A DNA stretch of 64,000 nucleotides from Rhynchopus sp. YZ270_cl-10. Its lineage: Eukaryota > Euglenozoa > Diplonemea > Diplonemida > Diplonemidae. This document shows, one piece after another, positions 1-9,990 of the stretch. Under the pieces are notes generated by a model. The model did not search any database and was not told where the DNA came from. It worked only from the letters and a program-made list of their open reading frames with translations. Both the position numbers and the translations under genes were made by a program. The stretch spans positions 248,001 to 312,000 of the forward strand of contig OZ037895.1 in NCBI GenBank assembly GCA_964035575.1. Direction: 5' to 3'. Position 1 is the first letter of the stretch, and every line of letters begins with the position of its first letter.

Positions 1-23
1 GTCTTTTTTTTTCCTTTTTAAAA

Positions 24-82
24 TTTGATTGTATTAGTGTACGGCACCCAAGGATGAACTCCACTATACTATGTGATTCCAA
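24..82 (+). repeat. Dispersed repeat family F4, copy at left edge
   Basis: The segment reads as a variant of a unit (tgtattagtgtac, acccaaggatgaact, ccactatactatgtgat) that recurs near 32515-32565, 34455-34505 and 47524-47585, and in inverted orientation near 29692-29745. It lies in the 3' flank of the first gene. Nothing else is recognisable in 1-241. Confidence 0.6.
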
Positions 83-241
83 AATCACCATTTTTTTTTC
101 TTTGATGGTTGTGTTTCGCGCAAATAAATACGTCAAAAGAAAGGTTTTGTGAACCTCACTCACCTTTTCCAAAAAAATAAGAACCTCAGCAAAGCCGGGC
201 ATTTATTTTTATTTTTTGCCCCTCATAAAATCCTCTATTTT

Positions 242-2092
242 TTAACAGCAGAGCATTTCAAGCATGTTGAGACGCACTCGCTCTGGGTACCACGACCCGG
301 AGACCGTTGCATCGATAGCGGCGATCGACGCACGGCGTGCGAACGAGGGCATGTAAGGGGCTGCAGCTGCGACGGCACGTACTGCGCAAACCATGTCCTG
401 CGCTGTTGCGTTTGTGGCACACACCTCGGTGACACAGGAGTGCAGATCCTGTCCGTCGAGGGTGCGGGACTGGACAAGCTCGGACACAAATCTGACAAGA
501 CTGCGCACCTTGCTGCGGGTACGTACACTGGCAGCACCAAGGAAGCTGCGCTTCTCGGGTGCCTCGAAGATTGCCGCAAAACAGTCATCCTCTGTGTCAT
601 GCACAGCGAACCCTGCCTTGACCATGCCCTCAACACCCTCATGCAACAGCACGGCAAGCTCGTTGTCGTGGCACACCAGGTCTGCCGTCAACGCGGCCAA
701 AGGCAATGGGTCGGCTGCCGTCAGACACATCTCCAGGATGACTGCAACCACTGCCTCGCACCCTCCGGTTGCACGCATCAGCTGCAGGGCAACAAGCTCC
801 GCACACTCCACCCGGTCGTGCGTGAGGCTCGCAATCTCAAAGGACAGTTCGTTGATCAACGCGATAACGTTCTTCGGGTATGCGGTTGTCTCCCTCTGCA
901 CGCTCCACGCAGGCGACACAGCATCAAGCAGCGAGAGGGTCTCGCTCTCCGGCAGGTCCGATGAGGTCTGGCTGTGGTGCGTCTCCTCCTTCGGCGACTG
1001 AAGCGCCTTCAGAATCTCCAACGGCATCTGCGCCACATTCATCGGGGTGTCAAACGCTGCGAGGAAAGGTGTCGGGTTGTCACACGGCGTCGTTGGGTGC
1101 GACACAGCATCGATGTAGGACCCAGGGGTCTGCTGCACCCACCTGCTGGAGTCTCCAGGGGAAAGCGCCAGGAGCGACGGTGTCATCAACGGGGTGGCCG
1201 GCGAGGCAGTCTCAGTCGGACTGATCGGGATGGGCTCCACCGTCGCACCGGGGTTCTTCTTGAGGAAGGTGCGCGCATGCGATTTGTGGGTCCGCCCCTC
1301 AGCGTGCGCATCGTACTGCGCAATGGAGTTGCACATTACGTTGCAAAGCGGGCACATACACTGCTGGACCTTGGTGACGCCCTCGGGGTTTTTGTACCAC
1401 TTCAGGTCAACCGGGGGGGCCTCACGCTCCAAGGGGACTTCGTCGCAGCGAATCCACTCTGCGCCAATGTTGTTCTCAAGAAATTCACGCATTTTCTTGG
1501 GGGAGACCCAGTGGCAGACCTCCATGAACTCTGTGGAGAAGCAGCAGAACCAATCCGCCCACTGCACTGCGTCCAAAGGGAGGCCACCCTCCGTTGTTGC
1601 CACCGCATAGGAAGCAAGCTCCTCGAACCTTGCCTCGCAACGTGGCAGGGCAGCAGGAAGCGGCCCTTCCAGTGAGTCGCGCACCCCCTGGCGGAACCGT
1701 TTGAGAAGCAGCCTTGTGCCGAAGAAGTGCGTCACCTTCTCGATTTTGTACTGCGGAACCGACTCTGCGCTGTCTGCAACCTCATTGACGTTGCACCACA
1801 CTGCCGCAACGCGCTGCGTCAAATGGTTCCGCAACGAGAGCGGTGACACCCAATGGCAGCACGACGTGAACTCTGCGGAGAACGTCTCACACCACGCAGC
1901 GTACGTCGGAGCATCAAGCACACCAATACGCTCCATATCCGACGAAGCGCACGTCACCATGTGTGCAAACGCCTTGTAAGCACCAAGCCGGTCCTCCTCC
2001 ATCACAGAGCCTCTAAAGCACGCAAACAGAACCTTCCCGCAGAAGTAGTCAGAGGAGTCGCAAACTGCCATGGGTGCGGTAGTAGACGCCAT
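242..2092 (-). CDS. Zinc-finger protein with duplicated N-terminal module
   Basis: A 616-residue protein that I cannot assign to a named family. Two related segments, near residues 67-95 and 178-210, both carry a W-x(n)-FS-x-EF...CHWVSP pattern, so the N-terminal half looks like an internal duplication. A single C2H2 finger of the matrin/U1-like kind follows (C247, C250, H263, H269). Such fingers usually bind RNA or double-stranded RNA, so a role in RNA biology is plausible but inferred. A Ser/Pro/Thr-rich linker (about 285-400) leads to an alpha-helical C-terminal third (about 405-616) that could be a MIF4G/HEAT-like repeat; no diagnostic motif is visible. The ATG at 2092 is preceded 21 bases upstream by a T-run and AG, a good trans-splice acceptor. 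No intron is needed. Confidence 0.75.
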   Translation of the reverse strand: MASTTAPMAVCDSSDYFCGKVLFACFRGSVMEEDRLGAYKAFAHMVTCASSDMERIGVLDAPTYAAWCETFSAEFTSCCHWVSPLSLRNHLTQRVAAVWCNVNEVADSAESVPQYKIEKVTHFFGTRLLLKRFRQGVRDSLEGPLPAALPRCEARFEELASYAVATTEGGLPLDAVQWADWFCCFSTEFMEVCHWVSPKKMREFLENNIGAEWIRCDEVPLEREAPPVDLKWYKNPEGVTKVQQCMCPLCNVMCNSIAQYDAHAEGRTHKSHARTFLKKNPGATVEPIPISPTETASPATPLMTPSLLALSPGDSSRWVQQTPGSYIDAVSHPTTPCDNPTPFLAAFDTPMNVAQMPLEILKALQSPKEETHHSQTSSDLPESETLSLLDAVSPAWSVQRETTAYPKNVIALINELSFEIASLTHDRVECAELVALQLMRATGGCEAVVAVILEMCLTAADPLPLAALTADLVCHDNELAVLLHEGVEGMVKAGFAVHDTEDDCFAAIFEAPEKRSFLGAASVRTRSKVRSLVRFVSELVQSRTLDGQDLHSCVTEVCATNATAQDMVCAVRAVAAAAPYMPSFARRASIAAIDATVSGSWYPERVRLNMLEMLCC

Positions 2093-2113
2093 TTGAAAGA
2101 AAAAAGGTGGGGT

Positions 2114-2123
2114 CTAAAAAAAC
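2114..2123 (-). promoter_or_regulatory. Putative trans-splice acceptor for the zinc-finger gene
   Basis: On the minus strand a run of seven T ends in AG at 2115-2114, 21 bases before the ATG. No GTATG donor paired with it is evident upstream, so spliced-leader addition is favoured over a 5'UTR intron. Inference. Confidence 0.45.
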
Positions 2124-3120
2124 GGCGGTAAAAAAATATACAAAAGTCGATAAAAAAAGAGGGGCAAAAAAATGTATGGGGTGAAGGTTTTGTGAAGCGG
2201 TATAAAGGATATAACTGTGGGTGGTTTTGTTTGGAGTGAAGCGGTAAGGGGAGAGGGGATGCAGAGGCAGGTCTCTCCTAGCAGCAGGCTGGTTCATATT
2301 GAATAAAATGTGTGTAGCGACTGAACTAAAAAAGGTAGTGGGGTGAGGATGCGGTTGGATTGTTCTGTCTTTTTTGACAGTAATTTGTATTAAGCATAGA
2401 TACTAAGGGTATGTACACTGTGTCACTACGTTTGCATTGGAACATAGAGTGCGTTCCATTGTGCGAAAGAAAACAACAACAACAACAATTGTGTGGCAAG
2501 GGCTCAGGACTACTTCCACAATGTTTATTTTCGAAGAAACAAGCTCTAAATAGACTCAAAATATTGCTCCGGGTGATTGCTTTTCCTTGAGACAAAATGA
2601 AGAAAAATTGTTCGACGAATGTGCCTCTTATGCCACACATCTTTGAATAAATCAACACAGCAAAGCAGACATCATCACTGCGAAAGTTAGTCACATTGAT
2701 GGTGTCTGGTTTCTGCAAAACTAGATGATAAAAGTAGAAGAAAAAAAATCAAGGCAAATTTTTCGAAGGGGAAAAAAAAAAGAAGTCATGTACAGGATGC
2801 AACACACCTCCACTGCGAGACATCACAGAAGAAGTGTATGAAATGTAGAACCGACCTGAATCGACCATTTTCCCCTCCACTCTTTTTGTATGTTGGTGTT
2901 CCCTGTTTTCAAACTCCTGATAACCAAAAAAGATGCTGAAAGAAAACACAACAGTTTCCAATGAATCACTCCGGGTATGCTGCGTTATGTTATTTTTATC
3001 CACTCTTTTTTCGGTATCTTCAGGAACTCAATATAAGAAACAACCAACAAACAACAAACAAACAACCATGTATGAGACGAATACATATCTGTTCGTCCTC
3101 TACACTCCTTCACCTCCAAC
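2124..3120. other. Intergenic gap without a gene
   Basis: AT-rich sequence with A/T homopolymers. No open frame on either strand has coding character, and I see no recognisable repeat family copy. Confidence 0.6.
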
Positions 3121-4614
3121 CTAACGCCTCCTCCCCTCAGCAGGCACACGTGGCAAGGCAAGACCGTTGACCTGCACATCTGCCGTGCGCTCTGCCTCCT
3201 CGTCCTCCGACAGCTCCGGAAGCCCAGCCCACCTGCGCACGGTGTTCGTTGCCTCCTGGCGCCCCTCGCTGTCCGCAAGCTCGCTGATGTCTGCCCCGTG
3301 GTTGCTGTCCGCAGCCACGAAGCGGTGCACATCGTTCCTCACGGCGTTGTACGGGAGTGGGTACATGACTGCAGACCACGGGTCACCCCCACCGTACACG
3401 TACATGACCTTCGTTGCACGGTACTTGGCCCAGTGCTCCACACCGCGCATGGTGCGCGACGAGTAGCACGGTGTCTCTGTGTCGTGCGGGCCGTACACAG
3501 AGACGTCGTTTGGGTTGTACTGCAGCAGGTCCTCCAGGGGCTCCAGGAGGGCCGCAGAGTTCCCCAGCTCAGACAGCACCTGCTGGTAGTACGTGTCGGT
3601 GCCCTGGGCAAGGCTGCGCGCAAAGTACGTCGTGAGGCCGACGTGCAGGTCGAGGTGCTCCATGACAGTTGCGATCGGCGTCGACGTGTTTGCTGCGTCG
3701 GGGACGCCCCCGCAGTAGGCCTCCCCGCCGTACTGCCAGAAGAAGAAGTCGTACTCCGACACCATGTACTCGAGGGCCTCCGACACACCACCGCGCTTGT
3801 AGTGCGCTGCGCTGTCGTTCGTCGACGCCACAAGCTCCGCCAGGTACCCGGCCGCCTCGTCACGGCGCTGCAGCACACCACGCTGGAAGGCAAGCAGCGT
3901 CGCCCTGCACTCCTCCGACCCAAGCCCTGCGTAGTAGTCGAGCCCACGTGTGTCCGGGAGGTCTGTGTTCAGCGGTGCCACGTACGCCACAGTCGCGTCC
4001 ACAGCACGCGGGAAGTACCGCCTGAAGAAGGTCGCCGTCATCCCACCCTTGCTGTACCCGAAGGACACCCAGCGGCCCGTGTAGCGGCCCCGCCCACGCA
4101 GAGTCCGCACCACCTTCAGCAGGTCAATCGCACTCTGCAGCACCGTGAGCCCTGAGTAGTCGTACGGACGCCCCGCAGCAGCACCGGGGATCGAGTCCCC
4201 GTAGTACCTGTGCTCCACGTCAATGAGGTTCCCCTCGAGCATGCGTGTCGGCTCAATCGGGTAGTACCGGTACGGCGTGCTGTCCGCGTACAGCTCGTAG
4301 CCTCGCGTGCGCAGGGCAACAGGTGCGTCCCAGCTGCGGTGGATGATGCGCACCTTCTGCTCAAAGGTCGCTGTGCTCCAGCGTCTGTGGCGGAAGTGGT
4401 TCACAGGCTGCGTCACAGTGAACGTGAAGCAGCGTGCTGTGTACGGCACGTAGTCGCCACAGGGCTCCTCCAGCAGGTTCGTCACGTGGCGCAGGGAGGC
4501 CAGCACGTCGCTCACGTTTGTAGATGCGTGTGGGTCTGTTGTCGTTGTTGCAGAAACACTCAGGCTGGTACACGCACACAGCAGTGCTGCCACTGTGTTC
4601 AAAGCCACTCTCAT
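3121..4614 (-). CDS. Secreted S37-family tripeptidyl aminopeptidase
   Basis: A 497-residue serine peptidase of MEROPS family S37 (PS-10 / prolyl tri- and tetrapeptidyl aminopeptidase), which removes short peptides from free N-termini. Residues 1-22 form a hydrophobic signal peptide, so it should be secreted or lysosomal. Family landmarks are all visible: VEHRYYGDS (133-141), the nucleophile elbow GYSKGGMTA with Ser188, the following YVAP segment, acid Asp411 in YGGGDPW, and His439 in DSNHGADISEL. The triad is complete, and the length suits the family. The coding GC content is high compared with the flanks. S37 is best known from actinobacteria, so ancient transfer is possible, but the gene here is intact and has host-like surroundings. 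One exon; ends in TAG. Confidence 0.9.
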   Translation of the reverse strand: MRVALNTVAALLCACTSLSVSATTTTDPHASTNVSDVLASLRHVTNLLEEPCGDYVPYTARCFTFTVTQPVNHFRHRRWSTATFEQKVRIIHRSWDAPVALRTRGYELYADSTPYRYYPIEPTRMLEGNLIDVEHRYYGDSIPGAAAGRPYDYSGLTVLQSAIDLLKVVRTLRGRGRYTGRWVSFGYSKGGMTATFFRRYFPRAVDATVAYVAPLNTDLPDTRGLDYYAGLGSEECRATLLAFQRGVLQRRDEAAGYLAELVASTNDSAAHYKRGGVSEALEYMVSEYDFFFWQYGGEAYCGGVPDAANTSTPIATVMEHLDLHVGLTTYFARSLAQGTDTYYQQVLSELGNSAALLEPLEDLLQYNPNDVSVYGPHDTETPCYSSRTMRGVEHWAKYRATKVMYVYGGGDPWSAVMYPLPYNAVRNDVHRFVAADSNHGADISELADSEGRQEATNTVRRWAGLPELSEDEEAERTADVQVNGLALPRVPAEGRRR

Positions 4615-5531
4615 CTTGCTTTTTTCTTTGTGTGATTTTTTGGCGAAAGAATAATCTGTTTCGTGGTGTGGAAGGTGGGTGAGATGAGGTGAGATGCTGT
4701 GCGGTGAACGTAAAAATATTTGACGTCACCTCCTTTTTTTTCTCTCGTTTTAACTTATGTTTTTTGTCAACATATTCCTCAAATTCAACTCACTGTGTTG
4801 TTCTTACAGTTTGGGCTTGTGTGCAAGTTTTAGCACACACAAAACTGTGCAAACAAAGACTGTGGGACATTTGCTGTGTGGTGCATACAAAAGGTGGGCT
4901 TTCTATTCTCTCTGCAAATGCAAGTTCGCTCTCCCTCCTCTTTGGCAGGATATTACATAGTTCACTCTGCAGCAGCAACAGCACCCCTCAAAAGACAAAC
5001 GACATTGCCTGATGAGGAGAGCTGGCGGCAGGTGGGAAAAGAGGGTTAGACCTGGCACACGTGTGGTGCACAGGGAAGGGGAAGAAAAATGAGGGAGACG
5101 AATATGCCAAAAAGACTGCCCACATCACCACAGCAACAGCCACGCACTCAATCCTACACAACACAATAGAAGGGAACAAAAAATATGGAAGGTAAGGGAA
5201 AGCACCAATATGCTTACTTAAGATCAGCGTTTCAAAAGCAAAAAAAAAAAGGGAAAAAAGCAACCGAAGAAGAAAACAAATTCAAACCAAACAGAATCCT
5301 TTGCGAAGAACCCTGGATAATCAAAGTGATGTTGAGAGGAAGTGCAAACGTCTCTGCGGACGCAGACACCACCAATCAAATAAAAGCAGAAAAAACACCA
5401 GCACACAGCCTCTTCTTTGTTTGTTTTGTTTTGTTTTGCACTTTGTTTTTCATGATAAAACTGATGAAATAGCTGGGATAGTGTCGTTGGGCTGTTGGCG
5501 TTGCTCCTTTTCAAATGGTCGTTACACCCTT
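4615..5531. other. Intergenic gap with one LINE-tail-like scrap
   Basis: No coding frame is credible. Around 5330-5378 a segment (agtgcaaacg, tctctgcggacgcagac) matches the family that also forms the 3' tail of the LINE at about 14.1 kb. The rest is A-rich, low-complexity sequence. Confidence 0.5.
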
Positions 5532-8500
5532 TTAACACTTATAGTCAACAACATACAGCGGGAGAACCTGGGCTGGGTGGAAGACCACAAACTCATTGTT
5601 GATGACCCCGTAGCCGTGCTTTGCCTTGTGGCCCAGCCCCTTGACGTAGTAGGAGTCGTGGCCACGCAGGGCGTCCCACTCGTGCGGCGAGGCGTCGACG
5701 TGCGCACTAGGGTCGACACAGCGCACAACGTTGTGCAGGCCGTGCTGCTCCTGCAGGTTCCCTTCAATCATGTACGGGCTCCCGAGGTTCACCCGGCACC
5801 GCACCAGCGAGTGCTGCCTCCCCTGCGGACGGACGTAGCGGTGCGACTTGGCCGCGTCGTCAGCAAGGTAGATCCCAAGCCCAAACATGTGGCACATCCC
5901 CCAGCTGTGCTTCTCTGTGCAGTGCGTGCACGCCGTCCCGCACAGCGTTGTCGACAGCCCCTTCTTCCCGGAGCGTGGACACGCGTCGCTCGCAAGTGTG
6001 TCGGACGGGCACTGCAGGCCGCCCTCAAGAAGCGTGTCGAGCACAGAGCACGCCGTCCCGTGCCACAGCTCCTTCTCCGCCACGTACCCGTTCTTCGCCT
6101 GCTGGAACGACCGCCGCGACTCGTACGCCTGCTCCTGCTTTGTGTTGATCACACGCCGCACACCTGTCACCACGCCAAGCCCCTTGCGTGTCACCTCCTC
6201 CGCAAGCTCGTCGTACTTCGCCGTCCCTCGTCGCAGTGTCTCGTACTGCAGCTGCGCCCCGTACGTCACAAACATGTCGGGTGAGTGCCGGAACGAGCAC
6301 GTCTCCGTCCAGTCGTGGTGGCCGTTCAGGTTCCACCCGCGGCAGTACTTCCCTGGTCCACACAGCTTCGGGCACCTGCGCTGCGCCAGGAACGCGTTCC
6401 CGGGCTGTGCGTCGTCGACAGAGATGCGCAGCCCGCGTGCACCGTACGGACGTGTGTTCAGCTCCGCCAGCTGCGCCTGCCCCACCGCCGCCGCAAGCTC
6501 GACAAACGCACCAACACGCGCCCCGTTGCGCTCCGGCTTCACCATCACCACCTTGTGCCCGGCAAGAAACGTGTGCACACTCGCCTCCACTGCAGCATCG
6601 TCGCGTCCCAGCTCCGGGTCCAGCCACCCCATCCACAAGCAGCGGGTGTGCGCCGCCATCATCGTTGCGTCGACACGCCCCTTGCACGCCTCCACACCAC
6701 CGCGCTGGTCCTCACCCATCTTGCGCAGCGTCGCCTCGGCATCGTCCGCCTCACCGCCAAACTGTGCAAGTGCCTTCCCAAGCCGCGCCTTGGGGCACGC
6801 CTCAGGTGCAAAGCGGATCAGGTAGCGCGGCAGGCACTGGATGTTCCCGCCCTGCTGCTTCATCACGTAGTACCCCATGTCCTGCACCCATGTGTGGTCC
6901 ACGTCCGCCTTCCCGAGAATCAGCCCGCACAGGAACATGTATGCCCCGCCGTGGCAGTACCCGCGAGAGATGTTTGGGTTCTTGGCAAAGTACTCACCAG
7001 ACCCAAACGCCTGTCCCGCCCGCCGCAAGGGGTCAAAGCCGTGCAGTGCGATGCTCAGCACATTCGTCTCTGCAGTCCCATGGAAGCCCTCGATCATGTC
7101 TGGCGCACGTCCCGTCGCCTGCCGCATGTTGTACTCCGTCGCACGGAAGCGGAACTCGAGCGCCTCGTTCTTCAGCTGCCACGCCTCCTGCACCTGCATT
7201 GCCTGCCCGCCGCACCAGCTGTGGGATCCCTTCGCCGCCTCTGCCACCTGCTGCTGCAGCAGCTGCAGCTTTGCGGGGCTCACACGTGTCAGCACCTTTC
7301 TCAGGGATTCGGCCTCCGACTCCTTCTTCTGATCGGCTTCAGAAGAAGACGTTTTTGCGTGAACGGAGGGGGACGAGGACGGAGACTGAGAAGACGTTCC
7401 AGGGAGGTCCACGTGCACCCCACCCGCACACCTCGGCAGCATACCCCCCTGTGCGTGTGCGTGGGTGGCTGCAGTCTGGTTTGTCTTGACCTTAGCATCC
7501 AACTTCCTGCACTTCCCCCCAAGGTGCATCATGCAGATCTTCGGGGCGTGGTTCACAACACGTGCCATGTCCGAGCCGGCGCGCACGTTGCGCTGTGCTG
7601 CCTCTGCCACCTCCTGCAGACGCGCGCCCTCCTTAGCAGCACGCACGGCGAGCGCGCGCATCCGCCCGCCCTGGTAGTGCACCCTGAACGCCACAGCCTG
7701 GCCTGGAGCAAGGCTGCGCACACCTGCAGGCAGCGCTGCAGGCGCACACAGCACATCCCCAATGTACACCGCAGACGACGGCGACGCCGGCAGCACGCCT
7801 GCAGGCACGAAGACCGGCACATCGGGCACCAGCACACCCCCACGGTCCGACCACGACTCCACACGGCCACCCACGAAGCCGCTGCTGTCCATCGAGGTGA
7901 CCACAGCAACGCCCACTGCCTTGTCCTTGCCGTGGTGTGCAGCAAGCACAGCCTCAACGTCCGCTGGTGTCGACACAGCCTGCCCTGAGACCTGCTCCAC
8001 CTGCATCGAGGGGCACATGCCTGCCACAGAGGCGGCAGACCCTGGTGTCACCTCGGCAATGCGGCAGGTGCTGTCCAGGCGCACACCCATGCTGCGTGTG
8101 TGCAGCATCTTCATCTTCTTCTGTGCTGATGCTGATGCTGACGAGGCAGACACGCACGTGAGGTCGCGTGGCAGGGTGACTGTCACAGCAAGCTCGACAC
8201 GGCCCATGTCTGCGCCAGCCTTTGCGGGGGCGGTGCTGCTTGTCTGCGTGGCAGTCCTGGTGCTGCGGCTCCCCGCATCGTCAATGGTCACCCGCACCCC
8301 GCCAGCGTGCTCTCGCATGTTCAGCTCGCACACCTGCATCAGCGTCACCCCGCGGTTCCCAGCAAGCGTCACAATAACAGCCAGCTTGTCCTGCACAGGG
8401 CACTCCCGCACAGACTCGACCTTGTGTCCCTCGAGCAGCTCCTCCACGGCACGCCGCAGCTGTGCTGGGCGCGAGGCCAGCGTCGGTGTGAGCCACCCAA

Positions 8501-9548
8501 TCCAGAGGCGCGTCGTGGTGTGTGCCACCATTGCACCGCTCCCGCGCCCACCACGCTGCTCCGCCTCGTTGTCCTCCTCGGTGAGTGAGGCTGCTGCTGC
8601 CCGCGAGGGGAAGTTGTGCTGCACAAAGCACCGGTCTGCCAGCTCCCGCAGCGCCGCCACGAGACGCACCCTGTCCGGCCCATACGGCACCCGCAGTGTC
8701 TTCTCGATCTCCGGCATGTGCACCGCATTCGCCCCGTCGAACACCATCTGCCGCACCGCCGGACGTGCCACCCCGTTCCTGCTGTACTGCAGCGTGCGTG
8801 CAGTGCGGTCCCCCGTCACCACCACCTTCCCGACCTGGTGCAGGTTGTTCACGTTCCACCACTCGATCGATTCCACCGTCCTGGTCAGCCCTACGCGCTT
8901 CACGTCAACCCCGGACGGCACAGTGCTGCAGAGACGCACCCCCACTGCCCGCAGCCCTTCGGGGGCGATCTCCACGTTGAACTCCACCGAGGCGTTGACC
9001 TCGAGGGCGTGCGCACACTGCGAGATGTGGCAGAACAGCTTCCCGACGTAGAGCGCAGGGTCGTCCGAGGCGTAGACCTGTCCTGCGGGCAGCACGATCG
9101 GTACGTCTGGGGCAACCATCCCGTAGCCACGTGCGTTCCACGACACCACACGGCCACGCTGGCGGGTGCTGCTGTCAACAATGCCCGTGAGGTGCAGGTC
9201 AAGCAGGGCACTGCCCGCACGCTTTGCGTCTGCCGGGGATGCGACTGCCGTCCCGTTCACGTGTGTGATGCGCATCCCAGCGATGACCCCGGCCACAGAG
9301 GCAGGCGACCCCTTCACAACCTTGCGCACCACGCAGCCGTCGCCCAGCACCATCCCAAGCGACGCCGTCTCGTGTGCACGCTGCACGCACAGCGACACGT
9401 GCACGGGGCGCATTGCCGGTGCCGCAGTGGCCTCTGCAGACGCAGCCGTCGACGCTGCCTCGCACGACGACGCCTCGCCCTCCGTCGTGTGGCTGCCCCA
9501 TGTCGACGTCGAGCCCAGCTTCGCCATGACCACGCTCGAGAGGTCCAT
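5532..9548 (-). CDS. Multidomain protein: two PDZ, two cold-shock-like, RRM-like repeats, CCCH finger, two PARP domains
   Basis: A 1338-residue protein starting at the ATG at 9548; the frame stays open upstream, but that part is pyrimidine-tract noise. Order of parts: PDZ-like (48-125, GMVLGD and KGSPASVAGV); cold-shock-like strand set (130-205, GRVVSWNARGYGMVAPD); an RRM-like unit (340-425, LWIGWLTP); second PDZ-like (486-552); second cold-shock-like (560-635); PARP catalytic fold A (about 780-914); second RRM-like unit (962-1046, LWMGWLDP); CCCH-type finger (C1059/C1063, C1069, C1084, H1088); PARP fold B (about 1110-1338). Fold B has the full H-Y-E triad: H1163 (WHGT), Y1227 (GLGIYLAD), E1319 (NNEFVVFHPAQV). 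Fold A keeps H823 and Y853 but has no Glu at the third position, so it should be inactive or mono-ADP-ribosylating. The repeated PDZ plus cold-shock block implies internal duplication. The protein probably modifies targets while bound to RNA; that role is inferred. Confidence 0.85.
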   Translation of the reverse strand: MDLSSVVMAKLGSTSTWGSHTTEGEASSCEAASTAASAEATAAPAMRPVHVSLCVQRAHETASLGMVLGDGCVVRKVVKGSPASVAGVIAGMRITHVNGTAVASPADAKRAGSALLDLHLTGIVDSSTRQRGRVVSWNARGYGMVAPDVPIVLPAGQVYASDDPALYVGKLFCHISQCAHALEVNASVEFNVEIAPEGLRAVGVRLCSTVPSGVDVKRVGLTRTVESIEWWNVNNLHQVGKVVVTGDRTARTLQYSRNGVARPAVRQMVFDGANAVHMPEIEKTLRVPYGPDRVRLVAALRELADRCFVQHNFPSRAAAASLTEEDNEAEQRGGRGSGAMVAHTTTRLWIGWLTPTLASRPAQLRRAVEELLEGHKVESVRECPVQDKLAVIVTLAGNRGVTLMQVCELNMREHAGGVRVTIDDAGSRSTRTATQTSSTAPAKAGADMGRVELAVTVTLPRDLTCVSASSASASAQKKMKMLHTRSMGVRLDSTCRIAEVTPGSAASVAGMCPSMQVEQVSGQAVSTPADVEAVLAAHHGKDKAVGVAVVTSMDSSGFVGGRVESWSDRGGVLVPDVPVFVPAGVLPASPSSAVYIGDVLCAPAALPAGVRSLAPGQAVAFRVHYQGGRMRALAVRAAKEGARLQEVAEAAQRNVRAGSDMARVVNHAPKICMMHLGGKCRKLDAKVKTNQTAATHAHAQGGMLPRCAGGVHVDLPGTSSQSPSSSPSVHAKTSSSEADQKKESEAESLRKVLTRVSPAKLQLLQQQVAEAAKGSHSWCGGQAMQVQEAWQLKNEALEFRFRATEYNMRQATGRAPDMIEGFHGTAETNVLSIALHGFDPLRRAGQAFGSGEYFAKNPNISRGYCHGGAYMFLCGLILGKADVDHTWVQDMGYYVMKQQGGNIQCLPRYLIRFAPEACPKARLGKALAQFGGEADDAEATLRKMGEDQRGGVEACKGRVDATMMAAHTRCLWMGWLDPELGRDDAAVEASVHTFLAGHKVVMVKPERNGARVGAFVELAAAVGQAQLAELNTRPYGARGLRISVDDAQPGNAFLAQRRCPKLCGPGKYCRGWNLNGHHDWTETCSFRHSPDMFVTYGAQLQYETLRRGTAKYDELAEEVTRKGLGVVTGVRRVINTKQEQAYESRRSFQQAKNGYVAEKELWHGTACSVLDTLLEGGLQCPSDTLASDACPRSGKKGLSTTLCGTACTHCTEKHSWGMCHMFGLGIYLADDAAKSHRYVRPQGRQHSLVRCRVNLGSPYMIEGNLQEQHGLHNVVRCVDPSAHVDASPHEWDALRGHDSYYVKGLGHKAKHGYGVINNEFVVFHPAQVLPLYVVDYKC

Positions 9549-9990
9549 ATTCTTCAACAAAAATAAAATCTGTTGTGCGGAGTGTGTGGAGGTTACTATA
9601 AAGATGGGGAATGAAGAAGGGTGACAAAAAAAGAAATGGTGTGGTTCCGTCAGTTTCTCTTCTTTTCTTTGTTGCCCCTCCCCCGTTTTGATGGAAAAAA
9701 CCCCAAACAAAATGTGTGGGGGGGAAGAACGGGGAGAATGGGAACCAGGGGAAGTGCAGACAAAAAAATAAACGTAAAAAAGAAAAAGCGAAAAAAAATA
9801 AAAATAAAAAGAGAAAAAAGCGGACGGAAAAAAAAAGGTTGGAGGGGGGAGAAAAAAAGAGAAAAAGAACGAAAAGAAAAGAAAAAAAACACACATTTTG
9901 TTCCAACAAGGCAAAACCAAACACTGAGAGGAGAGGAAGACTTCACCACCCTTAGCATTTTTACAAACAAAAAAAAAAATAAAAATGCTC
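9549..9990 (-). promoter_or_regulatory. Long pyrimidine tract and candidate trans-splice acceptor of the PARP gene
   Basis: Reading the minus strand, several hundred bases of C/T-rich sequence (best at 9660-9920) lead to CACAACAG with AG at 9571-9570, 21 bases before the ATG. This could be the SL addition site or a 5'UTR cis-intron. No other gene is seen between 9549 and 10901. Confidence 0.4.

Noticed and set aside
149-1675. Long plus-strand open frames over the zinc-finger gene
   Set aside because: They are antisense shadows of the minus-strand gene; composition is Arg/His/Ser-rich as expected from reversed GC-rich codons, with no domains.
5887-9624. Several plus-strand frames of 150-570 codons over the PARP gene
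   Set aside because: Shadows of a GC-rich coding strand; no recognisable motifs, whereas the minus frame has PARP catalytic residues.
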